Of a stretch of DNA of 64,000 bases, positions 34,654 through 43,928 are shown piece by piece; position 1 is the first letter of the stretch; every line of letters begins with the position of its first letter. The translations under genes and the position numbers were made by a program. The stretch spans positions 11,632-75,631 of the forward strand of contig JBMOQX010000043.1 in the NCBI GenBank assembly GCA_049322755.1. The letters are read 5' to 3'. The notes under the pieces are model-generated. The model was not told the origin of the DNA, did no database searches, and saw only the letters and a list, made by a program, of their open reading frames with translations. The DNA is from DATIUV01 sp049322755. GTDB lineage: Bacteria > Pseudomonadota > Gammaproteobacteria > Burkholderiales > UBA6910.

Positions 34654-35568
34654 TCAGCGCGTGAAGAACGCGCCGGACGGATGATTGGTGCCGTGCACCT
34701 TCGGATGGCAGTTCATGCAGTTCTGCCCCAGCATCTTGTCGAAAGCGCCGGTGGGAGCGCCGGGACGGGGAATATTGGCCCCGCTGTAATTCGTGCTCGG
34801 GTGAAACTGGGCCAGATGGCACTGCTGGCAAAGGAAGGGGCCGCGCGCCTTCAGCAACGGCGCGTGAACGGCGCCGTGCGGCTGGTGGCATTCCGCGCAG
34901 TCCCGACGCGCCGGCGGATGCTCCCACAGGAACGGCCCGCGCTTTTCCGCGTGACAGGCGTAGCAGGTGTCGTTGATGGTGTTCTTCACCATCTGGTGCG
35001 GTGCCGTAGACCCGTGGGGCGCGTGGCAGGCGGTGCAGGCCATGCGCCCCGTGCGAAGCGGGTGGACCGACGGCCGGAAGAGTTGCGCCCGCACGTCCTT
35101 GTGGCAGGTGAAGCACACGCCCGCCTGGGTCTCGGCCACCAGGACCTGGTCCTTGGCGGCGTGGGGCTTGTGGCAGTCGACGCAAGCGACGTCGTTGCGT
35201 TCGTGGGTGCCGCCAGCCCAGAAGATGTGGCTGCCGCCCTGATGGCAGTTGGTGCAGACCTGGTTCTTTTCCCCGGGCGAAACGGTGGGGCCGAAACTCC
35301 GCGGTTTGGCCGTGGCGGGGTCTTTCAGGTGGGCGCTCGGGTCGCCGTGGCAGGCGGCGCAACCGCCGCCGGCGGCCGGCGTGCGCGGATCGCCCTTGAC
35401 CCCGTGCTTTCCCGACCAGACCAGATGGGTGTCCTGGTGGCAGGTCTGGCAGACCTTGCCGGATTCGATGTCTTCCACCTTGGTGACGGCCGGCTGGGCC
35501 AGTGCCGGCAACGGAAACAGCAGCAGACCGACGAGCGGCAGCCGTGCGAGCAACGCTGTGCGCGACAT
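34654..35568 (-). CDS. MtrA/DmsE-family decaheme c-type cytochrome
   Basis: About 304 residues from the ATG at 35568 (GAGGAAA upstream), with a signal peptide LPLVGLLLFPLPALAQPA. Ten CxxCH haem sites in order: CQTCH, CAACH, CTNCH, CVDCH, CFTCH, CTACH, CYACH, CAECH, CQQCH, CMNCH. Number, spacing and length match MtrA/PioA/MtoA, the periplasm-facing wire that sits inside the MtrB-type barrel. No outer-surface MtrC/OmcA or PioC gene is nearby. A longer reading frame to 35661 exists but places extra residues ahead of the signal peptide. Confidence 0.93.
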   Translation of the reverse strand: MSRTALLARLPLVGLLLFPLPALAQPAVTKVEDIESGKVCQTCHQDTHLVWSGKHGVKGDPRTPAAGGGCAACHGDPSAHLKDPATAKPRSFGPTVSPGEKNQVCTNCHQGGSHIFWAGGTHERNDVACVDCHKPHAAKDQVLVAETQAGVCFTCHKDVRAQLFRPSVHPLRTGRMACTACHAPHGSTAPHQMVKNTINDTCYACHAEKRGPFLWEHPPARRDCAECHQPHGAVHAPLLKARGPFLCQQCHLAQFHPSTNYSGANIPRPGAPTGAFDKMLGQNCMNCHPKVHGTNHPSGAFFTR

Positions 35569-35867
35569 ACGCGTTTCCTCCCAACGAAGACCGCCGGACC
35601 GATCCCGCTCCCCGGCGCCAGGTGCTTCAGGGGACCTCTCTGCTTGTTCTTGAGGTTGCATATCGATTTTTAGCAGCCGCGGGCGCGCGCCGCAAGTCCG
35701 GATGCGCCTTTGCTTTCCCCATTTCCGGTACCAGGGGGGAGGTTAACTGTGCCCGGTAGCTCGCGTGGCTCGGCCCGCCAGCCGGGCAGGGCGGGAATCC
35801 GGGTTCGGAAAATTCTCGGTAATTGCTGGGCGATCCGGACCGGATTCCGGCGGCCAGAAGCAGCGCG
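35569..35867. other. Intergenic region upstream of the decaheme cytochrome
   Basis: A 299-base gap before the cytochrome-barrel operon. No gene is seen. It contains an AT-rich patch (near 35655-35675) that could hold the promoter, and several short GC hairpins, for example around 35735-35800. A long leader for the operon is possible, but no riboswitch class could be assigned with confidence. Confidence 0.3.
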
Positions 35868-36563
35868 TCAGCGCGCCGGCAGGTCGAGTTCCGCGCGCAG
35901 CGGCAGATGGTCCGACGCGCGCCGGGCCGCCGTGCTGGCGTGGCGCTTGAGCGAGCGCAACGCGGCGTTGGGACGCACCCAGAGCCGATCCAGCGCCAGC
36001 AGCGGAAGGCGTGCCGGATACGTGGCCGGCGCCGGTGTCTCCGTGAAGACGCGATGCAGCCAGGCAAGCGGCCTGCCCCAGAGAAACCACTCGTTGAGAT
36101 CGCCGAGCAGGATCTCGATCGGCGCCGCCGCGGCGTCCAGGATGGCGAGCACGCGGCGCGCCTGCTGGCGCCGCTCGGCGGGCGACAGACCGAAGTGGGT
36201 CGCCACCACGCGCAGCGTCGCGCTTTCCGCCGCGAGCCGCGCGTCGATGGCGCCCCGCGGCTCGCGGCCGGGAACGCTCAGGTCGTGGTGGGCGACCTCG
36301 TCTATCGGCAGCCGCGTGAGCAGCGCGTTGCCGTAGCGCGCGTTCTCGCGAAACAGGGTGGGGCCGGCGATGGGCCGGTATTCCGCGCCGGCGAGAAACT
36401 CGAGCAGGTCGAGGCCGCCGTCGTCGCGGGTTTCCACTTCCTGCAGCGCTACCACGTCCGCATCCAGCTCGCGGATTACCTGCTGCACGCGCTCGGGCGC
36501 GAACCGCCGGTCGGCGCCGTAGCAGCGGTGAATGTTGTAGGTGGCGACGACGAGGGAGGACAC
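35868..36563 (-). CDS. Endonuclease/exonuclease/phosphatase family protein
   Basis: 231 residues from a GTG at 36563; a TTG at 36572 overlapping the preceding stop (TTGA) would add three residues. EEP-fold motifs in order: VVATYNIHRCYGADRRF, DADVVALQEVETRDDGG, LRVVATHFGLSPAERRQQ, ILLGDLNEWFLWGRP and SDHLPLRAELDL. The family is Mg-dependent and cuts phosphodiesters in DNA, RNA, lipids or sugar phosphates. Coupling to the phospholipase D/VTT gene suggests a lipid-related substrate, which is inference. Confidence 0.85.
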   Translation of the reverse strand: MSSLVVATYNIHRCYGADRRFAPERVQQVIRELDADVVALQEVETRDDGGLDLLEFLAGAEYRPIAGPTLFRENARYGNALLTRLPIDEVAHHDLSVPGREPRGAIDARLAAESATLRVVATHFGLSPAERRQQARRVLAILDAAAAPIEILLGDLNEWFLWGRPLAWLHRVFTETPAPATYPARLPLLALDRLWVRPNAALRSLKRHASTAARRASDHLPLRAELDLPAR

Positions 36564-36568
36564 CCGCG

Positions 36569-38683
36569 TCAATCCGGCCGCGGCTCGCCGGCGCGGCGCT
36601 TGAGCCAGGTCACCAGGAAGTAGCCGGCCAGCGCGATGCCGCCGAACACCAGCGCCAGGGTGAGACCGTTCTCCCAGGTCGGATCCTCCAGCATCGACCG
36701 GATGCGGTCGGTGAAGAGCGTGATCGCCACGATGCCCGGCCCCATGCCGATGACGGTGCCGAGGGCGAAGTCCCGCAAGCCGATGTGGGACGCGCCGGCG
36801 ACGAGGTTGATGACCGTGAACGGCGCGATCGGCACCACCCGCGACAGCACCACCGCCAGCAGGCCGCGCTGTGCCAGCCGCTTGCTGATGCGGTTGAGGC
36901 GCCCGCCGGCGATGCGCCGCACCGCGTTGCGGCCGAGCGACGCGCCGACGCCGTAGCCGGCCAGCGCGCTGCCCAGGGCGCCGGCCAGCGCGCACAGGAA
37001 ACCCGTGACCGGCCCGAACGCCAGCACGGTGACGACCATGAGCAGCGTGATGGGGAACATGGCGAGGCCCGCCACCACGATGCCCCCCACGGCCAGCAGC
37101 GGCGCGCCCGGAATCGCGACGAAAGCCCGCAGCGCGCCGAACAGCGTGCCCACGTCGAGGTATTCGGACAGCGAAGTCCAGCGCCACGCCGCGGCCAGCG
37201 CGGCCAGCACCAGCAGCAGCGCGACCCAGGCCGTCACGCGGCGCCGCGCCGGCGGCCGCTCCTCGTCGTGCAGCAGGTCCTCCGCCAGCCGGTCGGGATC
37301 GATCGGCTGCTCGGGGTCCACGGCCTCCGGCACCAGCGCGTCCAGTTCGGCGGAGATCTCCAGCGGCAGCGGCTGCAGGCTGCGCCCGTCGCCGGCCAGC
37401 GCGTCGACGGCGCGCGTCACCGAGCCCGTCGCTTCGAGCGTCCGCGCCACGCGCTCGCGCGCGACGCCCAGGTGCTCGGCCAGCAGCCGCCCGCGCAACC
37501 CGGCGATGGCCCCGCGCAGGTCGGCGCGATCCTCGGCTTCGAACGCGAGGTCGCACTCGGTGTCCACCCCCATGGATCGGTTGTTGAGGTTGGACGAGCC
37601 GACGCGCACGAAATCGTCGTCCACCACCATCACCTTGGCGTGGACGTTGAGGCACTTGTCGCCGAGCCCCGGGATCTCGGGGTAGAGCAGTCGCAGGCGG
37701 CCGTCGCGGTCGCGCTCCTGCAGCCGGCGGCCGAGGCGCGCGCGCAGCACGTCCATGGTCGCCTGCGAAAGCCAGCCACGGGTCGACCTGCCGGTCACCA
37801 GCACCACCTCGGGACCGTCGGGCTCTTCCAGCCGGCGCGCCAGCGCGTCGCCGACGGCGGGCGAGGTGACGTACTGGTTCTCGATGTAAATGGAGCGCCG
37901 CGCCGCGGCAATGGCATCGACGTAAAGCCGCTCCACCTCGCGCACCGCCGGGCGGCCCCGGTATGCCGGCTCGGTGCGGGCGATGGCCACGCGCACGTCC
38001 TCGGCGTCGGGCGTGACGATGGCCGGCCAGACCTCCGCCGCCGGCCGCGGCTCATGGGTGCGCGCTCCGCGGCCGCAGGCGCGCCGCCAGCGGCTGCGCG
38101 CCAGTTCGCCGAGCGCGCGCGCCGCGGGCCCTGCCACCATCATCTGCACGTCGTGGTGCGGATCCGAAGGCCCGTCGCCTTCGTCGCGGCGCGGATCCTC
38201 CGGCTTGTGCTCGGGCGTGTCCCAGCGCGCCCGCGTCAGGTCGAGGCCGCCGCAGAACGCCACTGTGTCGTCGATCACCGCCACTTTCTGGTGATGCGAT
38301 CCGCCCGGCGGGTGGCGGTCGTCGAGCCGGAAGTGGACGCGGCGGTGGGTTTTCCAGTCCAGCTGGTAGACGGGCAGCCACTCGCGGTCGGCGCCGTAGA
38401 GCATGACGAAATCCCAGTTCAGCACATAGGCGTGCAGCCTGCCGTGGCGGCGAGCGGCGTCGTTGAGGAGTTCCCGCAGCGTATTCGGCGCGTCGTCCAC
38501 GTCGCCGTCGCGCACGAGGCGCAGGCCGCTGTGGATGTCCCAGGCGAGCAGCAGGATCGAGCGGCGCGCGTTGAGCGCCGCGGCGCGGAACGCGCGGAAG
38601 TAGTCGGCGCCGTCCACCAGGAACGCGATGCGCTCGGCGGTTTCGATGCGCCAGCAGTTGTGGCCGGGGCTGAGAATTCTCAT
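36569..38683 (-). CDS. Phospholipase D/cardiolipin-synthase-like enzyme fused to a VTT membrane domain
   Basis: 704 residues. Two HKD half-sites: SHHQKVAVIDDTVAFCGGLD (about residue 130) and NVHAKVMVVDDDFVRVGSSN (about residue 345). After a linker a membrane domain starts near residue 475 (VTAWVALLLVLAALAAAW), followed by the SNARE-associated/VTT (DedA-like) fold including FGPVTGFLCALAGALGSALA and GLRDFALGTVIGMGPGIVAI. Such fusions make or remodel phospholipids at the inner membrane, where the VTT part may flip lipid. The EEP-family gene is coupled downstream. Confidence 0.88.
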   Translation of the reverse strand: MRILSPGHNCWRIETAERIAFLVDGADYFRAFRAAALNARRSILLLAWDIHSGLRLVRDGDVDDAPNTLRELLNDAARRHGRLHAYVLNWDFVMLYGADREWLPVYQLDWKTHRRVHFRLDDRHPPGGSHHQKVAVIDDTVAFCGGLDLTRARWDTPEHKPEDPRRDEGDGPSDPHHDVQMMVAGPAARALGELARSRWRRACGRGARTHEPRPAAEVWPAIVTPDAEDVRVAIARTEPAYRGRPAVREVERLYVDAIAAARRSIYIENQYVTSPAVGDALARRLEEPDGPEVVLVTGRSTRGWLSQATMDVLRARLGRRLQERDRDGRLRLLYPEIPGLGDKCLNVHAKVMVVDDDFVRVGSSNLNNRSMGVDTECDLAFEAEDRADLRGAIAGLRGRLLAEHLGVARERVARTLEATGSVTRAVDALAGDGRSLQPLPLEISAELDALVPEAVDPEQPIDPDRLAEDLLHDEERPPARRRVTAWVALLLVLAALAAAWRWTSLSEYLDVGTLFGALRAFVAIPGAPLLAVGGIVVAGLAMFPITLLMVVTVLAFGPVTGFLCALAGALGSALAGYGVGASLGRNAVRRIAGGRLNRISKRLAQRGLLAVVLSRVVPIAPFTVINLVAGASHIGLRDFALGTVIGMGPGIVAITLFTDRIRSMLEDPTWENGLTLALVFGGIALAGYFLVTWLKRRAGEPRPD

Positions 38684-38821
38684 CGTCGGGGGCAGGGCGG
38701 CGCCCGGGGCTGATACCGGAGTCCGCCCGCGGGGCCACGACCGACTTCGCCGCCCCGGGGGTGGTGCGTGAATTTGCTAGACTGGTATTGTGACCGTTTG
38801 TTCGATCGAGGCCAAACCGTG

Positions 38822-39577
38822 ATGAAACGCGCAATCCAGTGCAAACTCGGTGCGGCCTTCGCCGCTGTGCTGCTTTCCCTGCCGGCCGGTGCCTCGTTTG
38901 ACGCCGGCTGGCGGGCTTACGTCGCGCAGGATTTTGCCGCGGCGCGCGCCTTGCTGAGCGCCGCCGCGGAGGCGGGCGATGCCCGCGCTGCCTGGACGCT
39001 GGGCGACATGTACGCCCGGGGCCGTGGGGCCGCGCCGGACCCCGCCCGGGCGCTGACCTGGAAGGAGCGCGCCGCGGAATTGGGCGACCCGGCGGCGCAG
39101 TTCATCGTCGGCCAGATGTACGCGCACGGCAACGGCGCGCCGAAGGATCCGGCGCGGGCGCGGGCCTGGCTCGAAAAGGCTGCGGCGCAGGGCCACCCCA
39201 ACGCCCAGCTGGCGCTGGCCGAGCTGCTGGTGGATGCGGGCGATCCCGCCGCCGCCCTGTGGCTGGAGCGCGCGGCCCAGGCGGGGCTGGTGGAGGCCAG
39301 GTTCGCGCTCGCCGACAAGCTGGATTTCGGGGCTGCGGGCCCGTCCGAGGCGCAGCGGGCGCAGGACCTGCGCGCGGCGGCGAACCAGACGATCGCGGAA
39401 GGCAACCGCATCCACCAGCGCAGCCAGGCGGAACAGTTCGCCTACAGCACTACCTGGTGGGGCACCCAGCGCTGGCAGCCCGATGTCTGGGTGGGTTACT
39501 CCAGCTGGCCGTACCGCAGCGGCTGGGGCTACGGGCTCGGCTTCAGCAACGCGCCCTACGGCCGCTGGTGGTGGTGA
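38822..39577 (+). CDS. Exported Sel1-repeat protein
   Basis: 251 residues from the ATG at 38822 with signal peptide LGAAFAAVLLSLPAGASFD. Sel1-like repeats follow: AAWTLGDMYARGRGAAPDPA, AQFIVGQMYAHGNGAPKDPA and AQLALAELLVDAGDPAAALW. The C-terminus is unusual: a Trp/Tyr/Gly-rich tail (YSTTWWGTQRWQPDVWVGYS to YGRWWW). Sel1 repeats mediate protein contacts in the periplasm. A perfect terminator follows the stop. Confidence 0.8.
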   Translation: MKRAIQCKLGAAFAAVLLSLPAGASFDAGWRAYVAQDFAAARALLSAAAEAGDARAAWTLGDMYARGRGAAPDPARALTWKERAAELGDPAAQFIVGQMYAHGNGAPKDPARARAWLEKAAAQGHPNAQLALAELLVDAGDPAAALWLERAAQAGLVEARFALADKLDFGAAGPSEAQRAQDLRAAANQTIAEGNRIHQRSQAEQFAYSTTWWGTQRWQPDVWVGYSSWPYRSGWGYGLGFSNAPYGRWWW

Positions 39578-39594
39578 GCGCGTTGGGCGCCCGC

Positions 39595-39625
39595 GAAAAA
39601 GGCCCGGCATGCCGGGCCTTTTTTC
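39595..39625. terminator. Bidirectional intrinsic terminator
   Basis: An A-run, then GGCCCGGCATGCCGGGCC, then TTTTTT. The perfect stem flanked by A and T tracts can stop transcription from both sides. It ends the Sel1 gene. Confidence 0.9.
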
Positions 39626-39719
39626 CGGCAACGCGGGAGCGCGTCAGTGCTTCACCGAGCAGCCGTAGGGCGGCGCGCTGTTACACTCGCGCCTTGGGAA
39701 AGAAGGGGCGGGAACGCGC

Positions 39720-40199
39720 ATGACCTGGTGGCTGTGGATCATCGTCGCCGTGCTGGTGCTGGCGGGCATTGCCGGCACGCTGCTGCCGTGGCTCCCGGGC
39801 GTGCCGCTGGTGTTCGCGGCATTGCTGCTGGCGGCATGGATGGACGGTTTCGCCGAAGTCAGCGGCTTCACCGTCGCGGTGCTCGGGGTGCTGATGGCGC
39901 TGGCGCTGCTGGCGGACCTGCTGGCAAGCGCGCTGGGCGCCGAGCGCGTCGGCGCCAGCCGCAAGGCCGTGATCGGCGCTGCCATCGGCACCGTGGTGGG
40001 GATCTTCTTCGGCCTCGTCGGGCTGCTGCTGGGGCCGTTCGTCGGCGCGGTGGTGGGCGAGCTGATGACCGAGAGCGACGTGCAGCGCGCCACCCGCGCC
40101 GGCGTCGGCACCTGGGTCGGCCTGCTGCTGGGCACGGTCGCGAAGCTGGCGCTGGCCTTCACCATGGTGGGCGTGTTCGCCGCCGCCTACCTGATCTGA
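39720..40199 (+). CDS. DUF456-family membrane protein
   Basis: 159 residues, almost wholly hydrophobic with about four membrane helices: WWLWIIVAVLVLAGIAGTLL, PWLPGVPLVFAALLLAAWMD, then the glycine-rich GAAIGTVVGIFFGLVGLLLG and GVGTWVGLLLGTVAKLALAF. The PWLPG turn and GERxGASRKA-like stretch AERVGASRKAVIG match DUF456. Function unknown; an inner-membrane location is clear. It converges on the TRIC-type gene. Confidence 0.85.
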   Translation: MTWWLWIIVAVLVLAGIAGTLLPWLPGVPLVFAALLLAAWMDGFAEVSGFTVAVLGVLMALALLADLLASALGAERVGASRKAVIGAAIGTVVGIFFGLVGLLLGPFVGAVVGELMTESDVQRATRAGVGTWVGLLLGTVAKLALAFTMVGVFAAAYLI

Positions 40200-40205
40200 C
40201 GGCCG

Positions 40206-40829
40206 CTATTTGCGCGCCGTGAACACTGGCAGCCCGATGTGCCAGCGCAGCGCCCCCAGGCGCAACGCCAGGATGGTGCAGAAGGCCGCCCACGCCGCCA
40301 GCTGGCCTTCGAGTCCGAGGCCGTTGAGCCCCACCAGCAGCACCGCGCCGGTCCACGCGGCGGTGGCGTAGAGTTCGCCGCCGAATACCAGCGGCACCTC
40401 ATTGCACAGGATGTCGCGCAGGACGCCGCCGAACACCCCGGTGATGACGCCCAGCAGCGTCGCGGTGAACCAGGGCGTGCCGAAGGCGAGCGCGATCTCG
40501 GTGCCGAGGATGGTGAACAGCGCCAGCCCCACCGCGTCGGGAATCAGGAACAGATCGGGCGGCAGCCGCACCAACCGCACCAGCGCGAAGGTGGCGACAC
40601 CCGCGAGGAACGCGGTATAGAGATAGGTCACGTCGGCGACCCAGAACACCGCGCGGTCCAGCAGCAGGTCGCGGATGGTGCCGCCGCCCAGCGCCGCGGC
40701 CAGCGCCACCACCACCATGCCGAACAGATCGATGGGCTTGCGCCCCGCCTCCAGGACGCCCGTGGCCGCGCTCACCGCCACGGCGCCGAAACCGAAGTAA
40801 TACACCCACTCCTGGATCGCCGGGGGCAT
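40206..40829 (-). CDS. TRIC/UPF0126-family membrane channel
   Basis: 207 residues from the ATG at 40829; the open frame extends into a LysM remnant and a terminator, which rule out the longer start. Seven hydrophobic segments in two repeats: AVSAATGVLEAGRKPIDLFG and VVALAAALGGGTIRDLLLDR in the first, LLGVITGVFGGVLRDILCNE in the second. The GGGTxRD and GGxxRD motifs define bacterial trimeric intracellular cation channel homologues (YicG/YadS type). Confidence 0.9.
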   Translation of the reverse strand: MPPAIQEWVYYFGFGAVAVSAATGVLEAGRKPIDLFGMVVVALAAALGGGTIRDLLLDRAVFWVADVTYLYTAFLAGVATFALVRLVRLPPDLFLIPDAVGLALFTILGTEIALAFGTPWFTATLLGVITGVFGGVLRDILCNEVPLVFGGELYATAAWTGAVLLVGLNGLGLEGQLAAWAAFCTILALRLGALRWHIGLPVFTARK

Positions 40830-40837
40830 CGCTTCTC

Positions 40838-40867
40838 CAAAAAACAAGCTCCGCCCGCGGGCGGAGC
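40838..40867 (-). terminator. Intrinsic terminator before the TRIC gene
   Basis: GCTCCGCCCG/CGGGCGGAGC (40848-40867, perfect 20-base palindrome) followed on the minus strand by TTGTTTTTT. It once ended the LysM gene whose 3' part lies just upstream. Confidence 0.85.
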
Positions 40868-40888
40868 CGTCAGCACGCGCGAATGCGC

Positions 40889-41038
40889 TCAGACCTTGGG
40901 AATGCGCAGCACCTGTCCCGGATAGATCTTGTCTGGGTGTTTGAGCATCGGCTTGTTGGCCTCGAAGATCACCGGGTACTTGTTGGCGTCGCCGTAATGC
41001 TGCTTGGCGATCTTGGACAGCGTGTCGCCCGAAACCAC
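40889..41038 (-). pseudogene. LysM-domain gene remnant
   Basis: Only the LysM domain survives: VVSGDTLSKIAKQHYGDANK, then YPVIFEANKPMLKHPDKIYP and GQVLRIPKV before the stop. This matches the C-terminal LysM of the potassium-binding (Kbp/YgaU-type) BON-LysM proteins. Upstream the frame runs into unrelated sequence (LWGDPGAFCYPT) with no BON domain, no signal and no ribosome site, so the 5' part is lost. A strong terminator follows directly, consistent with an original complete gene. Confidence 0.7.
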
Positions 41039-41114
41039 GGTAGGATAACAGAACGCGCCGGGGTCGCCCCAGAGGGCAAAAGCGCCGCGGCCCCATCGGC
41101 CGCCGCGCGGCCGA

Positions 41115-41360
41115 TCAGCGCTTGCCGCAGGCGTCGTGGCCGTCGCGCCAGCCCTGGGCGTATTGCGCGTCGGACTTGAACCGCGCCTCGTCCTTGCGGC
41201 TGCCGATCGCGGCGCGGGCGGTGGCGCAGCCGTCGGCGTAGCCGTCCTTGAACGCCGCCGGATAGCCCGCCAGGTTGACGTTGGGGGTCTTGGGCTGCTG
41301 GCTGACGCAGGCGCCCAGCAGCAGGGCGGCGAGGAGCGAAATCGTTGCGGTGCGGGTCAT
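41115..41360 (-). CDS. Small lipoprotein
   Basis: 81 residues with a lipoprotein signal (ISLLAALLLGACVSQQ, Cys at 18). The mature part has YPAAFKDGYADGCATARAAI and YAQGWRDGHDACGKR, repeated YxxGY/WxDG segments with two further Cys that could pair. Similar small lipoproteins occur in betaproteobacteria with unknown role; the position after the signal (V, S) gives no clear inner-membrane retention signal. Confidence 0.75.
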   Translation of the reverse strand: MTRTATISLLAALLLGACVSQQPKTPNVNLAGYPAAFKDGYADGCATARAAIGSRKDEARFKSDAQYAQGWRDGHDACGKR

Positions 41361-41386
41361 GGGTTTTCCGTCGTTTTCGGATCTAC

Positions 41387-41422
41387 AAAAAAAAAGCCCG
41401 CCGGAGGAGAAAAATAGCGGGC
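41387..41422 (-). terminator. Intrinsic terminator after the glycine-zipper operon
   Basis: On the minus strand GCCCGC, a 15-base loop, GCGGGC, then a run of nine T. It ends the CsbD/glycine-zipper transcript before the small lipoprotein gene. Confidence 0.8.
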
Positions 41423-41505
41423 CAACTTGGGGGTTCCGGTGGGTGGCGCGGCGGCGGTTTTCGCCCGGGCGCCGCGCACCCGAATTTTCGCGATGTGCAG
41501 TCGGG

Positions 41506-42117
41506 TCAGCCGCGGGCGGCGAGCCTCCCGTCGACGATCTTCACTTTTTCTCCCACCCGGTAGGCGGGAGGCGCGCTCTCCGTGACCGTGCGCGTCGAGC
41601 CGTCCTCCATCCGCACCGTCACCTGGTAAACCGTGCTCTTCTTCACGTTTTTCTCGATCTCGTTGCCGAGGTAGGCCCCGCCGGCCGCGCCCACGACGGT
41701 CGCGATGACCCGGCCGCTGCCGCCGCCGATCTGGTTGCCGATGACACCGCCCGTCACGCCGCCGGCCACCGCGCCGACGCCGGAGCCTGCGGCTTTCGCT
41801 TCCGACGCACGGATCGATTCCACCACGCCGCAATCGAGGCAGGGCGCGGCGGCGACCGGCACCGCCGTCGGCCTGGCCGAAGCGGCAGTCGGCTTCGAAG
41901 CCGCCGGGGACACCGCCTCGGCCGCGCGCAACGCCTGGTCGCCGGCCGTCGGCGCGGTCGTCGCCTCGCTCTTCGAGAACGCCGCGGGCAGGTGGCCGGT
42001 CATCGTCGCAATGCCCACCAGGCTGAAAAGGATCACCGACAGCGCGGCAAGCACCATCAGCGGAAAGAGCAGGTTGCGACGATTGTCGAGAACGGACATG
42101 GCCGGCGCGCCTGCCAT
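41506..42117 (-). CDS. Glycine-zipper 2TM envelope protein
   Basis: About 203 residues; the ATG at 42117 overlaps the CsbD stop as TGATG (a second ATG at 42099 is also possible). An N-terminal membrane anchor (LLFPLMVLAALSVILFSLVG) is followed by an Ala/Pro/Thr linker with CLDCG, then the glycine-zipper hairpin: GSGVGAVAGGVTGGVIGNQI and ATVVGAAGGAYLGNEIEKN. The C-terminal strand region VYQVTVRMEDGSTRTVTE is typical of the 17-kDa-antigen/SlyB-like group. Such proteins act in envelope integrity. Cotranscribed with CsbD from a sigma-54 promoter. Confidence 0.85.
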   Translation of the reverse strand: MAGAPAMSVLDNRRNLLFPLMVLAALSVILFSLVGIATMTGHLPAAFSKSEATTAPTAGDQALRAAEAVSPAASKPTAASARPTAVPVAAAPCLDCGVVESIRASEAKAAGSGVGAVAGGVTGGVIGNQIGGGSGRVIATVVGAAGGAYLGNEIEKNVKKSTVYQVTVRMEDGSTRTVTESAPPAYRVGEKVKIVDGRLAARG

Positions 42118-42338
42118 CAATGGCTCGGCCGGATGAACCGGCTGGCGCGGATCATGAAGCGCTCGATATCCACCTCGGCCTCTTCGCGGCTGCGGCCATA
42201 GCGCTCCTGCAGCAGCGACGCGAGGCGCGCGCGATCGCCCTCGACTTCGTCGAGGTCGTCCTCGCTGAGTTCGCCCCACCACTGCTTGGCGTGGTGGCGA
42301 ATCTCGTCCCAGTTGGTGTTGAAGATATCGTTTCTCAT
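42117..42338 (-). CDS. CsbD-like stress protein
   Basis: 73 residues from the ATG at 42338 (GAGGTG upstream). The core WDEIRHHAKQWWGELSEDDL followed by EGDRARLASLLQERYGRSRE and AEVDIERFM is the CsbD/UPF0337 pattern of small, charged helical proteins induced by stress. It is the first gene after a sigma-54 promoter with its start site about 30 bases upstream, and is translationally coupled to the glycine-zipper gene, suggesting a joint envelope-stress role. Confidence 0.85.
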   Translation of the reverse strand: MRNDIFNTNWDEIRHHAKQWWGELSEDDLDEVEGDRARLASLLQERYGRSREEAEVDIERFMIRASRFIRPSH

Positions 42339-42378
42339 GGTTGCACCTCGTGCGGGGCGCCTTCTCGCCTGTACCTTC

Positions 42379-42394
42379 GCAACAGTCGTGCCAA
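42379..42394 (-). promoter_or_regulatory. Sigma-54 promoter of the csbD-glycine-zipper operon
   Basis: On the minus strand TTGGCACGACTGTTGC, a full match to the sigma-54 -24/-12 consensus (TTGGCACG-N4-TTGC). It is ~40 bases before the CsbD ATG. The sigma-54 activator gene glrR lies immediately upstream on the same strand. Confidence 0.88.
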
Positions 42395-42470
42395 AGACGA
42401 AAAACACAAATCATTCAGTCGGTTAATGGGTTGGTCGGCGACTTTGGAGAGAGGCCGGGCGGGCTCGAAC

Positions 42471-42488
42471 TGTCGTTGGGCAGCGACA
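42471..42488. promoter_or_regulatory. GlrR upstream activating site, perfect copy
   Basis: TGTC-GTTGGGCAGC-GACA fits the TGTC-N10-GACA site known for GlrR in enterobacteria. Its centre is about 112 bases before the expected sigma-54 start site, the normal place for an enhancer. Confidence 0.75.
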
Positions 42489-42537
42489 GCGCTTCGCGGG
42501 CATCAATCAATTGCCCTGATTTCATTGGAAAAAAATT

Positions 42538-42555
42538 CGTCGCTGGAGAACGACG
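42538..42555. promoter_or_regulatory. Second GlrR-like site
   Basis: CGTC-GCTGGAGAAC-GACG keeps the N10 spacing and symmetry with one change per half-site. It lies 67 bases (centre to centre) upstream of the perfect copy. Confidence 0.5.
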
Positions 42556-42563
42556 ATTCCAGC

Positions 42564-43924
<1,361 letters not shown>

Positions 43925-43928
<4 letters not shown>

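Noticed and set aside
35640..35760. A c-di-GMP (GEMM-I) riboswitch ahead of the decaheme operon
   Set aside because: On the minus strand GCACAG and GCAAAG segments occur at suggestive spacing, but the conserved GCAAACC and the GAAA tetraloop hairpin are absent. An Infernal search with RF01051 would decide.
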